A DNA stretch of 64,000 nucleotides from JANQRA01 sp035249605. Lineage in GTDB: Bacteria > Actinomycetota > Acidimicrobiia > Spongiisociales > ZC4RG35. Location: assembly GCA_035249605.1 (NCBI GenBank), contig DATFGI010000026.1, forward strand, positions 51,311 to 115,310. The letters are read 5' to 3'. Position numbers and translations under genes: made by a program. Under the pieces are notes generated by a model. That model searched no databases. It worked only from the letters and a program-made list of their open reading frames with translations, and was not told the origin of the DNA. The first letter of the stretch is position 1, and each line of letters begins with the position of its first letter. This document shows positions 35,560 to 43,516 of this stretch, one piece after another.

Positions 35560-37493
35560 TTATCCAGGTGTGCCTTCACCTTCGCCGCCACAGCCTCCGG
35601 GGTGAAGCCGAACTGCTCGGCGATGACCTCAGCCGGCGCCGAGGCTCCGAAATGGTCGATCCCCAAGGCGAGCCCGTCGTCGCCGACGATGCTCTCCCAG
35701 CCGAACACCGAGGCGGCCTCGATCGAGACCCGCGGGGCCGTGCCGAGAACCTCGGCGCGATAATCGCCCGATTGGGAGGCGAACAGCTCCCAGCAGGGGA
35801 GACTCACCACCCGGGCCGAGATGCCGTCGCCGTCGAGGAGATCGGCGGCTCCCACCGCGATCGACACCTCGGAGCCGGTCGCGATCAGGGTCACGTCTCC
35901 TCCGTCGCGGACGATGTAGCCGCCCCTGTTCACCTGACCGGTGCCCGCCAGGGTGGGCACGTTCTGGCGGGTGAGCGCCAGCGCCACCGGCCCGTCGTGT
36001 CGGTTCAGGGCGACCTCCCAGGCCGAGACGACCTCGTTGGCGTCGGCGGGTCGGATCACCCAGAGGTTGGGCATGGCCCGCAGTGACGCCAGGTGCTCGA
36101 TGGGCTGGTGTGTGGGGCCGTCCTCGCCGAGGAAGACCGAGTCGTGGGTCCACACCCAGATGGAGGGGATCTCCATCAGCGCCGAGAGACGCACCGCAGG
36201 TCTCATGTAGTCGGAGAACACGAAGAATGTGGCGCCGTAGGGCCGAAGACCGCCGTGGAGCGCCATGCCGTTGACGGCGGTGCCCATGGCGTGCTCTCTG
36301 ATCCCGAAGGCGATGTCGCGGGCTGCCCGATCGTCGCGGGAAAACAGCCGATCGTCCTCGATCACGGTCTTGGTCGACTCGGCCAGGTCGGCGGCACCAC
36401 CGATGAAGCCGGGAACCTTCTCGGCGATCTCGGAGAACAGCTGACCCGACGAGGCCCGGGTGGCGAGCTCCTCGCCCTCCTCGAAGCCGGGGCCGTCGAG
36501 ACGAATCGGGGCGGTGGAGTGCATGCCCTCCCACTCAGTGGTGTCGGCGGTGTCGAATCGCGCCTTCCACTCCTTGCGGGCCTGACGACCACGCTCCATC
36601 GCCTGGTCGAAGAATTCGTAGACCGAGTCGTCCACCAAGAAGGTCGGCTCGGTGGGATACCCCATCGCCTCCTTGGTCTTCTTCACTTCCTCTTCGCCGA
36701 GCGGCGTGCCGTGCGCCTTTGCCGTGCCCTCGGCGGTGGGGGCGCCGTGTGCGATGTGGGTGTGGCAATCGATCAGGGAGGGCCGGTCCTCCTCTTTGAG
36801 GGCCACTTCGATGGCCTCGGCGATCGCGGTGCGGTCGTGCCCGTCGATCTCCAGTGTGTGCCACCCGAAGCCGTTGAATCGCTGGGGCACGTCCTCGAGA
36901 AAGGTGATGTCGGTGGAGCCGTCGATCGAGATCTCGTTGTCGTCGTAGAAATAGATGAGCTTGCCCAGAGCGAGACTCCCGGCCAGGGACGCGGACTCGC
37001 TGCTCACTCCTTCCATCAGGTCCCCGTCGGAGACGAAGACGTAGGTGTGGTGGTCGACCAGGTCGGCGCCGAGCCGGGCCCGCAGGTGCTCCTCTGCCAT
37101 CGCCATGCCTACCGCGGTCCCCAGTCCCTGGCCGAGGGGGCCGGTCGTGGTCTCGATGCCCAGCGCCTGGTTCACTTCGGGATGACCGGCGGTGTGATAC
37201 CCCCATTGGCGAAAGTTCTTGATGGCGTCGAGGCTGATGTCGAACCCGGACAGATGCAAGAGGCTGTAGAGCAGCATCGACCCGTGACCGTTGGAGATGA
37301 CGAAGCGGTCACGGTCGGGCCACGTGGGGTGATCGGGGTCGACCCTCAAGAACTTAGACCACAGGGCGACTGCGATGTCCGCCATCCCCATGGGCATGCC
37401 GGGGTGCCCGGAGTTGGCCTTCTGCACGGCGTCCATCGCCAGGGCCTTGATGGTGTTGACGGCGAGCTGCTCGCCTGACGATTTCTCTGGCAT
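35556..37493 (-). CDS. tkt: Transketolase
   Basis: 645 residues. ThDP enzyme of the non-oxidative pentose phosphate pathway that moves two-carbon units between sugar phosphates. Visible: SGHPGMPMGMADI, the ThDP site GDGDLMEGVSSESASLAG, the catalytic Glu in GIREHAMG and the GPTHQPIEHLASLRAMPN stretch. The ATG of MPEKSSGEQ is chosen; a 39-codon upstream opening would run through a stem-loop and into the previous gene's end. TACCCT 8 nt before this ATG supports it. Confidence 0.97.
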   Translation of the reverse strand: MPEKSSGEQLAVNTIKALAMDAVQKANSGHPGMPMGMADIAVALWSKFLRVDPDHPTWPDRDRFVISNGHGSMLLYSLLHLSGFDISLDAIKNFRQWGYHTAGHPEVNQALGIETTTGPLGQGLGTAVGMAMAEEHLRARLGADLVDHHTYVFVSDGDLMEGVSSESASLAGSLALGKLIYFYDDNEISIDGSTDITFLEDVPQRFNGFGWHTLEIDGHDRTAIAEAIEVALKEEDRPSLIDCHTHIAHGAPTAEGTAKAHGTPLGEEEVKKTKEAMGYPTEPTFLVDDSVYEFFDQAMERGRQARKEWKARFDTADTTEWEGMHSTAPIRLDGPGFEEGEELATRASSGQLFSEIAEKVPGFIGGAADLAESTKTVIEDDRLFSRDDRAARDIAFGIREHAMGTAVNGMALHGGLRPYGATFFVFSDYMRPAVRLSALMEIPSIWVWTHDSVFLGEDGPTHQPIEHLASLRAMPNLWVIRPADANEVVSAWEVALNRHDGPVALALTRQNVPTLAGTGQVNRGGYIVRDGGDVTLIATGSEVSIAVGAADLLDGDGISARVVSLPCWELFASQSGDYRAEVLGTAPRVSIEAASVFGWESIVGDDGLALGIDHFGASAPAEVIAEQFGFTPEAVAAKVKAHLDK

Positions 37494-37501
37494 CGGTTTC
37501 G

Positions 37502-37507
37502 AGGGTA
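37502..37507 (-). promoter_or_regulatory. Candidate -10 box for transketolase
   Basis: Minus strand TACCCT ends 8 nt before the ATG at 37493, with no Shine-Dalgarno between. Confidence 0.4.
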
Positions 37508-37535
37508 CCCGACCGGTCTGGGGGGAAAACTGGGG

Positions 37536-37582
37536 CTGCGTGTGCACGATCGGGGCATTGTTCCCGCTCTGTGCACACGCAG
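37536..37582 (-). terminator. Stem-loop with GCGTGTGCAC arms after ogt
   Basis: Outer 12-bp perfect stem (37536-37547 with 37571-37582, arm CTGCGTGTGCAC) and an inner CGGG/CCCG stem. It starts directly after the stop codon of the alkyltransferase gene and so is placed as its terminator. Arms and the central TTCCCGC match the element at 15807-15849. Confidence 0.7.
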
Positions 37583-38335
37583 TCAGCCGTTGGGGCGGCA
37601 GACCGGGCAACGGGCCATGTCGGCGGCCTCGGCAGCGCGGGAGGAGCGGAAGTCGACGGTCTCGCCGGGGGACTTTCGCAGCTCGCCGCAGGTGGGGTGG
37701 TGGTAGACACCGGTGGCAGTGCTGCCCCTGACCCGGACGTGGCGGGCGGCAAGCTCTTCGAGGACCTTGGGCCGGGCACCCTCATGCTCCAAGAGCTCCA
37801 CTTTGAAGTGGGGGCCGCCCAAGGAGTAGTTGCCGATGTGGCCGTCGGTACGCACCACACGATGGCAGGGGACGATCAACGGCACCGGGTTGCGAGCCAC
37901 CGCCGATCCCACCGCCCGTACCGCGCCGGGACGATGGACCTCCTTGGCCACCCAGCCGTAGGGGCGGACCTCGCCCTTGGGGATGGTGGCCGTCGTCCGC
38001 AGTACCTCGGCCTGGAACTCGGTGACGACGCTGAGGTCGAGGGGTAGCTCGCCGGGAGTCCCTCGCTCGATGGCCTCGGGGATCCTCGCCTTCCACGCCC
38101 TCGGCGCCTCGGCCCGGATAAGGGCCTTGCCGAACCTGGCGGCGAAGCGCTCGGCGAATCCATCGAGGATGTCGACCGAGGACACTCCCACCGGGTTGAA
38201 CGTCACCACCACGTCGCCGATCGCCGAACCGTAGAAGTCGTATCCGTGTGCCAATCCGGTGCCCAGGGCGACACCCTCGCTCAGCCCGGGAGGGGTCCCC
38301 CCGAGCAGAGACTCCAACTGTGACTCGATGCTCAT
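37583..38335 (-). CDS. ogt: O6-alkylguanine-DNA alkyltransferase with C-terminal Cys-rich tail
   Basis: 250 residues. The suicide alkyl-transfer domain carries the active-site PCHRVV motif (LIVPCHRVVRTDGHIGNYSLGG spans it, Cys accepting the alkyl group), preceded by the DNA-binding helix region PYGWVAKEV. About 45 further residues hold HHPTCGEL and RCPVCRP, a Cys/His cluster recalling the Ada metal-binding module but at the wrong end and with only three Cys. ATG overlaps the sigma-factor stop (ATGA), so both are translated together. Confidence 0.9.
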   Translation of the reverse strand: MSIESQLESLLGGTPPGLSEGVALGTGLAHGYDFYGSAIGDVVVTFNPVGVSSVDILDGFAERFAARFGKALIRAEAPRAWKARIPEAIERGTPGELPLDLSVVTEFQAEVLRTTATIPKGEVRPYGWVAKEVHRPGAVRAVGSAVARNPVPLIVPCHRVVRTDGHIGNYSLGGPHFKVELLEHEGARPKVLEELAARHVRVRGSTATGVYHHPTCGELRKSPGETVDFRSSRAAEAADMARCPVCRPNG

Positions 38336-38880
38336 AGCTCCTCCTCGATCGTTTTCCGCAACCGGGCGAGCCCCCGGTGCACGTCTGCTTTCACGGTTCC
38401 CTCTGGCCTTCCCGTCACTTCGGCGATCTCCCCGATCCCCATGCCGACGACATGACGCAGCACGACCGCGGTGCGCTGATGGCCGCTCAACACCGAGAGT
38501 CGTCGGTCCCAAGCGGCGCCGTCGACCGGCTCGGGGTCGTCCATGCCGGGCTCTGCGGGCAGTTCGACGGCTGTGGGGCGCCGTGACCTGTCACGAAGGT
38601 GGTTGCGCCCCAGGTTCATGGCGATGGTCCACAGCCAGGGCCGTAGGTCCATCGTCGTTATCCGCTCGCGCTCATATCCTCCCAGGGCGCGATACGCCCG
38701 GATGAACGTCTCCTGGGTCAGGTCCTCTGCCTCCTGATGGTCGCCACAGATGCGGCGGAGACCCCAGAAGAGTTGGGATCCCATGACGTCGACGACTTTG
38801 GGAAAGGCAGTCTCGAGATCGGTGGCGAGGGCTCTGGCCAGGTCTTCCATCATGTCTGAGAACCCCGGATCGAGCCGCAC
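38332..38880 (-). CDS. ECF-type RNA polymerase sigma factor
   Basis: About 182 residues. Region 2 is seen in DHQEAEDLTQETFIRAYRAL and region 4 in IGEIAEVTGRPEGTVKADVHRG. No anti-sigma gene follows; instead the O6-alkylguanine transferase gene is coupled to it. This suggests control of an alkylation-damage response, though that is inference. The GTG at 38880 gives the longest form; ATG codons at 38853 and 38850 are alternatives. Divergent from a membrane-protein gene with 35 bp between starts. Confidence 0.9.
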   Translation of the reverse strand: MRLDPGFSDMMEDLARALATDLETAFPKVVDVMGSQLFWGLRRICGDHQEAEDLTQETFIRAYRALGGYERERITTMDLRPWLWTIAMNLGRNHLRDRSRRPTAVELPAEPGMDDPEPVDGAAWDRRLSVLSGHQRTAVVLRHVVGMGIGEIAEVTGRPEGTVKADVHRGLARLRKTIEEEL

Positions 38881-38902
38881 GGTTGCACCCGCGCACCGTA
38901 CC

Positions 38903-38908
38903 TATATT
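38903..38908 (+). promoter_or_regulatory. Candidate -10 box for the HGLAH membrane-protein gene
   Basis: TATATT ends 7 nt before the GTG at 38916, no Shine-Dalgarno. The same A/T-rich patch reads TATAGG on the other strand and could serve the sigma-factor gene. Confidence 0.55.
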
Positions 38909-38915
38909 TCTGGCC

Positions 38916-39596
38916 GTGGAGACCTCCGCCATCGAGGAGATCCTGGCCGCCGCGGAGAGGTCGCTGGCCGCCGGCCAAGGCCTCTCCGGCACCGGATTCT
39001 GGGACGCAGTCGATCGGGTCAAGCGCAGCCCGGAACTGGTTGAGCGCTATGCGGAGCAGATCTCTGTGATCGACGAGCGGGCCCACCGCCAGTGGGCATT
39101 GCTCGTGGTGCCATTGGGCGTGGGGACGGTGCTCATGGGCGGCGCCACCCTCCTCGGTTTGGGCGCGATCTGGTGGTCGTACCTTCTCGAAGGGCTCGCT
39201 GCTGTGATCGTCTTCGTGGTCGGCACCGGGATCCTGTTGGTCGCCACCCACGGACTGGCCCACCTGGTGGTGGGTCGCCTCCTCGGGATGCGATTCACCA
39301 GTTGGTTCATGGGCAAGATCACCCAGCCCCAACCGGGCGTGAAGGTCGACTACGCCGTCTACTTGCGCACACCGCCGGCGCGGCGGGCCTGGATGCACGC
39401 CTCAGGGGCGATCTTCACCAAGCTGGTCCCCTTCCTCCTCATCGGCGCCGCGGTGGCGGCGGACCTGCCGGTGTGGGCGATATGGGTCCTGGTCGGCATC
39501 GGCGTGGCCGCATTGGTGACCGACCTGGCCTGGTCGACCCGGAACTCGGACTGGAAGAGGTTTCGTCGGGAGATGGCGATCGCTCAGGAGCCCTGA
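38916..39596 (+). CDS. Membrane protein with M50-like HGLAH motif
   Basis: 226 residues. A soluble helical N-terminus (1-60) is followed by about four or five hydrophobic helices (65-85, 90-115, 165-185, 190-210). ATHGLAHLVVGRLLGM in the second helix places two His (112 and 116) as in the HExxH of M50 site-2 proteases, but the catalytic Glu is replaced by Gly. A second conserved-looking segment is GVKVDYAVYLRTPPARRAW. Either a protease-like pseudoenzyme or an unrelated membrane protein. Its 3' end overlaps the MFS gene by 13 nt. Confidence 0.7.
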   Translation: METSAIEEILAAAERSLAAGQGLSGTGFWDAVDRVKRSPELVERYAEQISVIDERAHRQWALLVVPLGVGTVLMGGATLLGLGAIWWSYLLEGLAAVIVFVVGTGILLVATHGLAHLVVGRLLGMRFTSWFMGKITQPQPGVKVDYAVYLRTPPARRAWMHASGAIFTKLVPFLLIGAAVAADLPVWAIWVLVGIGVAALVTDLAWSTRNSDWKRFRREMAIAQEP

Positions 39597-41242
39597 TCCA
39601 TCCGCGGGATCGACCCATCGGTCTGGTGGAGACGGTCATGACGGGCGATCAAACTCTCGAAGTCGGGTGGATCCTCGACATCTATCGCGATCAGATGGCG
39701 GGTCACCGGACCTCCGTCGGTGTCGAAGTCGCGGGCACGACGAAGAAGGGCCGCTGCGGCGTCATCGATGCGGTGGTGCTGTTCGAGGTGCTCTTTCCAG
39801 CTGCGCAGGGCCATCAGCTCGGTGAGTCGGGTGGGATCGGAGGTGTTGCGGAACAGTCGCCACCGGTAGGCGCCGGTGGTGAGCCTGACCAGCCGCACCT
39901 CGTTCATAACCCGGGTGAATTCGACGAAGTCCGCTTGGTCGATCGTCCACGTGTTGAGCACGATCACCGGGCCACCCTCACCGGAGCCGGTGTCGTGGGC
40001 GGGCTCGGGCTCGGCCCGGTCGCTGAACTCGGGGCTGACCACGTCGTCGACGTGGGGTACACGAAACCGGGGAGCGACGAGTCCCAACAGGAGGGCGCCC
40101 GAGGAGAAGATGGCCATCGAGCCCGGACTGCCCAGGTAGTCGGCAACCACCCCTGAGGCGATCGAGCCGATGGGTATGACCCCGGCGAACGCCAGGGTGT
40201 ATATCGACATGGCCCGACCTCTTATCCAGGCCGGGGAGAGCAGTTGGGCCGTGGCGTTGAGCGTGGCCAGGGTGAGCAGCCAGAACACCCCGGCGCCGAA
40301 CATGGCGACACCGGCGACCACCAGGTTGGGAGCGACAGCGAGTAGCAGACCGGATGCCCCGAAGAACGTGATCGTGTACGGAACCCAAGAGCCGGCCACC
40401 CACAGACCGATGCGGGGGCGGATCAAGGCTCCGAAGAGGGCACCGGCGCCCATCGCTCCGTAGAGGAAGCCAAAAGCCACCGCCCCGCCGCCCAGATACG
40501 CGGTGTGGACCGGCAGGATGGCCTGCACCACCGCCGAGCACAGGGCGAAGATCGCGACCAGCACCATCACATTGCGAAAGACCGGAGTGAAGCGGGCGAA
40601 GCGGATCCCCGCAGAGATCGCCGATCGCATCGACTGCTGGGTCGGCGGGAAGGTGGCCGCCAGACGGGGGCCGATCACGGCGAGCGCCACGATGACGGCG
40701 ACGTAGGAGATCGCGTTGTATGCGAATCCCGCCTCCGCGCCGTACAAGGCGAGGAGGGCGCCTCCCATTGCCGGGCCGATGGCCCGGGCCGCGTTGAAGG
40801 CAGCCGAGTTGAGCGCCACCGCCGACGCCACCAGCACCCGGGGAACGAGATCTGGGACCAGCGCCTGCCAGGCCGGGAGGTTGAGGGCCAACCCCGTGCC
40901 AAGTAGCAGGCCGAGAGCAAGGAGCAGCACCGGGGTCATCAAGCCGAGAAAAGTGAGAATCGCCATCGCGGCGGCGGCGATACCCATCGTCGACTGGGCG
41001 ATGAGCATCAGCCTGGTCCGCTCGAATCGGTCGGCGAGGAAACCGGCTGTGAGCGAGAAGAACAGGAGCGGCAGGGTCGACGAGGCGACGATGAGGCCCA
41101 CCCAGGTACTGGAGCCGGTCAGCTCGAACATGAGCCATGAAGCCGCCACCGACTGGACGAATGTCCCCGAGGCGGAGAAGACGTTGCCCGCCCATAGCCA
41201 CCTGAAATGGGGATACCTGAGTGGCTCGACCGCCGAGGACAT
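39584..41242 (-). CDS. MFS exporter (MFS_3/EntS-like) with C-terminal ABM-like domain
   Basis: 552 residues. The first 400 hold about 12 membrane helices with the MFS loop signature GFLADRFERTRLMLIAQ, like the EntS/MFS_3 group that exports siderophores or drugs. The last 130 residues (VIVLNTWTIDQADFVEFTRVMNEV ... RSWKEHLEQHHRID) are soluble and look like a dimeric alpha-beta barrel of the ABM/monooxygenase type. ATG 41242 has TACCCT 7 nt upstream and faces the neighbouring gene 30 bp away. Confidence 0.88.
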   Translation of the reverse strand: MSSAVEPLRYPHFRWLWAGNVFSASGTFVQSVAASWLMFELTGSSTWVGLIVASSTLPLLFFSLTAGFLADRFERTRLMLIAQSTMGIAAAAMAILTFLGLMTPVLLLALGLLLGTGLALNLPAWQALVPDLVPRVLVASAVALNSAAFNAARAIGPAMGGALLALYGAEAGFAYNAISYVAVIVALAVIGPRLAATFPPTQQSMRSAISAGIRFARFTPVFRNVMVLVAIFALCSAVVQAILPVHTAYLGGGAVAFGFLYGAMGAGALFGALIRPRIGLWVAGSWVPYTITFFGASGLLLAVAPNLVVAGVAMFGAGVFWLLTLATLNATAQLLSPAWIRGRAMSIYTLAFAGVIPIGSIASGVVADYLGSPGSMAIFSSGALLLGLVAPRFRVPHVDDVVSPEFSDRAEPEPAHDTGSGEGGPVIVLNTWTIDQADFVEFTRVMNEVRLVRLTTGAYRWRLFRNTSDPTRLTELMALRSWKEHLEQHHRIDDAAAALLRRARDFDTDGGPVTRHLIAIDVEDPPDFESLIARHDRLHQTDGSIPRMDQGS

Positions 41243-41249
41243 TTCGCGC

Positions 41250-41265
41250 AGGGTAGGCCTAGGTT
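41250..41265. promoter_or_regulatory. Back-to-back divergent leaderless promoters
   Basis: TACCCT on the minus strand (41255-41250) ends 7 nt before the MFS ATG, and TAGGTT on the plus strand (41260-41265) ends 7 nt before the GTG of the hydrolase-like gene. The two -10 boxes are separated by 4 bp, with a TAGGCCTA palindrome at the centre. Simultaneous use of both seems sterically unlikely. Confidence 0.55.
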
Positions 41266-41272
41266 AGAGGGG

Positions 41273-41926
41273 GTGCCACGCGACCTCGCCTACTTCGTGC
41301 AGGGCGAACGGGGATCGGGGCCCGGTGTCCTCGTCCTCCACTCCCTCTGGGGGCTGACCCCGTCGGTCAAGGGGCTATGCGACGGTCTGGCCGACAGTGG
41401 ATTCACCGTTCTCGCCCCCGATATCAACTTCGGTGAGCTCCCCGAAACCGAGCAGGAGGGGATCGACCGTCTCGGCGAAGCCAGCCCCGATCGCCTCGCC
41501 TCGCTGGTGCTCTCCTCGGTCCGGCTGGTCAGCGACCGCTCCACGAAGGGGCCAATCGGGATCATCGGGTTCGGGATGGGTGGGTCTCTTGGCCTGTGGG
41601 CGTCGGTGCGTCTCGCCGACCTGGTGGGAGCGGTGGTCTCCTTCTACGGCACCCAGCAGATCGACTTCGCAGGATCACGGTCGTCCTACTTGATCCACTT
41701 CGCCGAGGAGGACGAGTACATCACCGACGATGAGGCGGTCTTCATGGAGGCGACGATGGGGCTCGAGTCGCTCCCCGTCGAGGTGATCATCTATGCCGGC
41801 ACCCGGCACGGCTTCTGCGAGCCCGACGGGGAGACCTTCGACCCCGAGGCCTTCGAGAAGGCGTGGGGTCGCACCGTCCACTTCCTGGAGACACAGTTGG
41901 GTGACCAGTTCGCCCGGGCCACGTAG
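41273..41926 (+). CDS. Dienelactone-hydrolase-like protein lacking the nucleophile
   Basis: 217 residues, alpha/beta hydrolase fold of the dienelactone hydrolase family: VLHSLWGLTP near the N-terminus, FAEEDEYI at the acid turn and GTRHGFCEP with the catalytic His. The nucleophile elbow, normally GxCxGG or GxSxGG, reads GFGMGG, so Gly101 replaces Cys/Ser. Hydrolase activity is therefore doubtful unless another residue serves. Start is the GTG at 41273. Its stop codon is part of the next gene's -10 box. Confidence 0.85.
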   Translation: MPRDLAYFVQGERGSGPGVLVLHSLWGLTPSVKGLCDGLADSGFTVLAPDINFGELPETEQEGIDRLGEASPDRLASLVLSSVRLVSDRSTKGPIGIIGFGMGGSLGLWASVRLADLVGAVVSFYGTQQIDFAGSRSSYLIHFAEEDEYITDDEAVFMEATMGLESLPVEVIIYAGTRHGFCEPDGETFDPEAFEKAWGRTVHFLETQLGDQFARAT

Positions 41927-41929
41927 AGT
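41924..41929 (+). promoter_or_regulatory. Candidate -10 box for gabD2
   Basis: TAGAGT, whose first three bases are the stop codon of the upstream gene, ends 6 nt before the ATG at 41936. GTGACC 17 nt further up could act as a -35. Confidence 0.5.
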
Positions 41930-41935
41930 TTTTGG

Positions 41936-43516
41936 ATGACCGCCGTCGCAGATGCCAGGCTCACCCCAAGGGTGTCACGGGCAGATCTCGATGCCCTCGC
42001 CGCCGAGGCGGCGCTGCCCGGGGGTGGGCACTCCATCGAGATCCTGGCGCCGTTCACCGAGAGCTCGATCGGTGAGGTGCCCGCCGCCCAAGCCGGAGAC
42101 GTCAGGATGGTCGTGGAGCGGGCCAGGCAAGCACAGAAGGGTTGGGCGATGACACCGGTGAGGGAGCGGGCCAGAGTCCTCTCCCGGTTCCACGACCTGT
42201 TGATCGACCGGTCCGACGCAGCGATGGACATCGTCCAATTGGAGGCGGGCAAGGCGAGGATCCCCGCCTTCGAAGAGGTCTACGACACGGTCGCCACCAC
42301 CCATTACTACTTGAAGACCGGGCCCGGGCTACTGGCCCGGAAGCGGAGAGCCGTCTCCTTCCCCGGTCTCACCACCGCATACGAGTACCGGCACCCGGTG
42401 GGTGTGGTCGGCTGCTTCACACCCTGGAACTTTCCTTTCACACTCTCTCTATCCGATGTCGTGCCCGCACTTCTCGCCGGCAACTCGGTCGTGGTCAAGC
42501 CCGACGAGAAAACGCCCTTCTCGGTCTTGTACGGCCGGCGTCTTCTCGCCGAGTCAGGTCTGCCCGAAGATGTCTTCCAGGTGCTCACCGGCAGAGGCGA
42601 GGAGGTCGGGCCGGCCCTGATCGAGCAGGTCGACTTCATCATGTTCACCGGATCGACCGCGGTCGGTCGGGTCGTCGCCGAGCAGGCGGGGCGCCGGCTG
42701 ATCGGCTCCTCGATGGAGCTGGGTGGGAAGAATGCGGCCATCGTCATGGCCGACGCCGACCTCGACCGGGCCGTTCCCGGGGTGTCCCGGGCGGTGTTCG
42801 CCAACGGCGGTCAGCTGTGCATCGCCATGGAGAGGATCCACGTCGACTCGGCGATCCGGGACGAGTTCACCGATCGTTTCGTCGCCCACATACAGAGCCT
42901 GGAGATGAACACCCGTTTCGACTTCTCCTCGGCGCTCTCCTCGATGATCACCCGCCAGCACCTGGACAACGTTCACGCCCACGTCGAGGATGCAGTTGCC
43001 GCCGGCGCCACTCTCCTGGTCGGAGGCAAGCCCAGACCCGACATTGGGCCGCTGTTCTACGAGCCGACTCTTCTCACCGACGTCGACGAGCGGATGGAGC
43101 TGTGTCGGGGGGAGACTTTCGGGCCGGTGGCGTCCATATACGGATTCGACGACGTCGACACGGCGGTCGCCGATGCGAACAATTCGATATTCGGCCTCAA
43201 TTTCAGCGTTTGGTCGCGCGACACCGGCCAGGCGGTGGACATCGCCTCGCGTCTCCGCGCCGGCACGGTCGGCGTCAACGACGGCTACGCCGCGACGTGG
43301 TCGTCTTATGACGCCCCAATGGGTGGGATGAAGGCTTCGGGGCAGGGCCGGCGACATGGTGCCGAAGGGATCCTCAAGTACACCGAGGCCCAGACCGTGG
43401 CCGTGCAGAAGATCGGTCCCGCATTCGCCCCCGTCGCCGGCATCACCTACGAGACCTACCACCGGCTGTTGGGGCGGGCGCTCAAGGTCCTGAAGTGGAT
43501 TCCCTTCTACAAATGA
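41936..43516 (+). CDS. gabD2: Succinate-semialdehyde dehydrogenase-type aldehyde dehydrogenase
   Basis: 526 residues. NAD(P)-dependent aldehyde dehydrogenase with FTPWNFPF, FTGSTAVGR, the general base Glu261 in MELGGKN and the nucleophile Cys295 in GGQLCIA, 34 residues apart as usual. Length and wording resemble the long GabD2 form of mycobacteria, which oxidises succinate semialdehyde to succinate. The substrate assignment is by resemblance. It ends directly against the stop of the minus-strand GNAT gene. Confidence 0.88.
   Translation: MTAVADARLTPRVSRADLDALAAEAALPGGGHSIEILAPFTESSIGEVPAAQAGDVRMVVERARQAQKGWAMTPVRERARVLSRFHDLLIDRSDAAMDIVQLEAGKARIPAFEEVYDTVATTHYYLKTGPGLLARKRRAVSFPGLTTAYEYRHPVGVVGCFTPWNFPFTLSLSDVVPALLAGNSVVVKPDEKTPFSVLYGRRLLAESGLPEDVFQVLTGRGEEVGPALIEQVDFIMFTGSTAVGRVVAEQAGRRLIGSSMELGGKNAAIVMADADLDRAVPGVSRAVFANGGQLCIAMERIHVDSAIRDEFTDRFVAHIQSLEMNTRFDFSSALSSMITRQHLDNVHAHVEDAVAAGATLLVGGKPRPDIGPLFYEPTLLTDVDERMELCRGETFGPVASIYGFDDVDTAVADANNSIFGLNFSVWSRDTGQAVDIASRLRAGTVGVNDGYAATWSSYDAPMGGMKASGQGRRHGAEGILKYTEAQTVAVQKIGPAFAPVAGITYETYHRLLGRALKVLKWIPFYK

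Noticed and set aside
36093..37478. About 460-codon open frame antisense to transketolase
   Set aside because: Same shadow effect: no motifs, while transketolase has all its catalytic blocks.
37583..37720. True N-terminal-type Ada methylphosphotriester domain in Ogt
   Set aside because: Only three Cys plus His are present and at the C-terminus, so I call it Ada-like at most.
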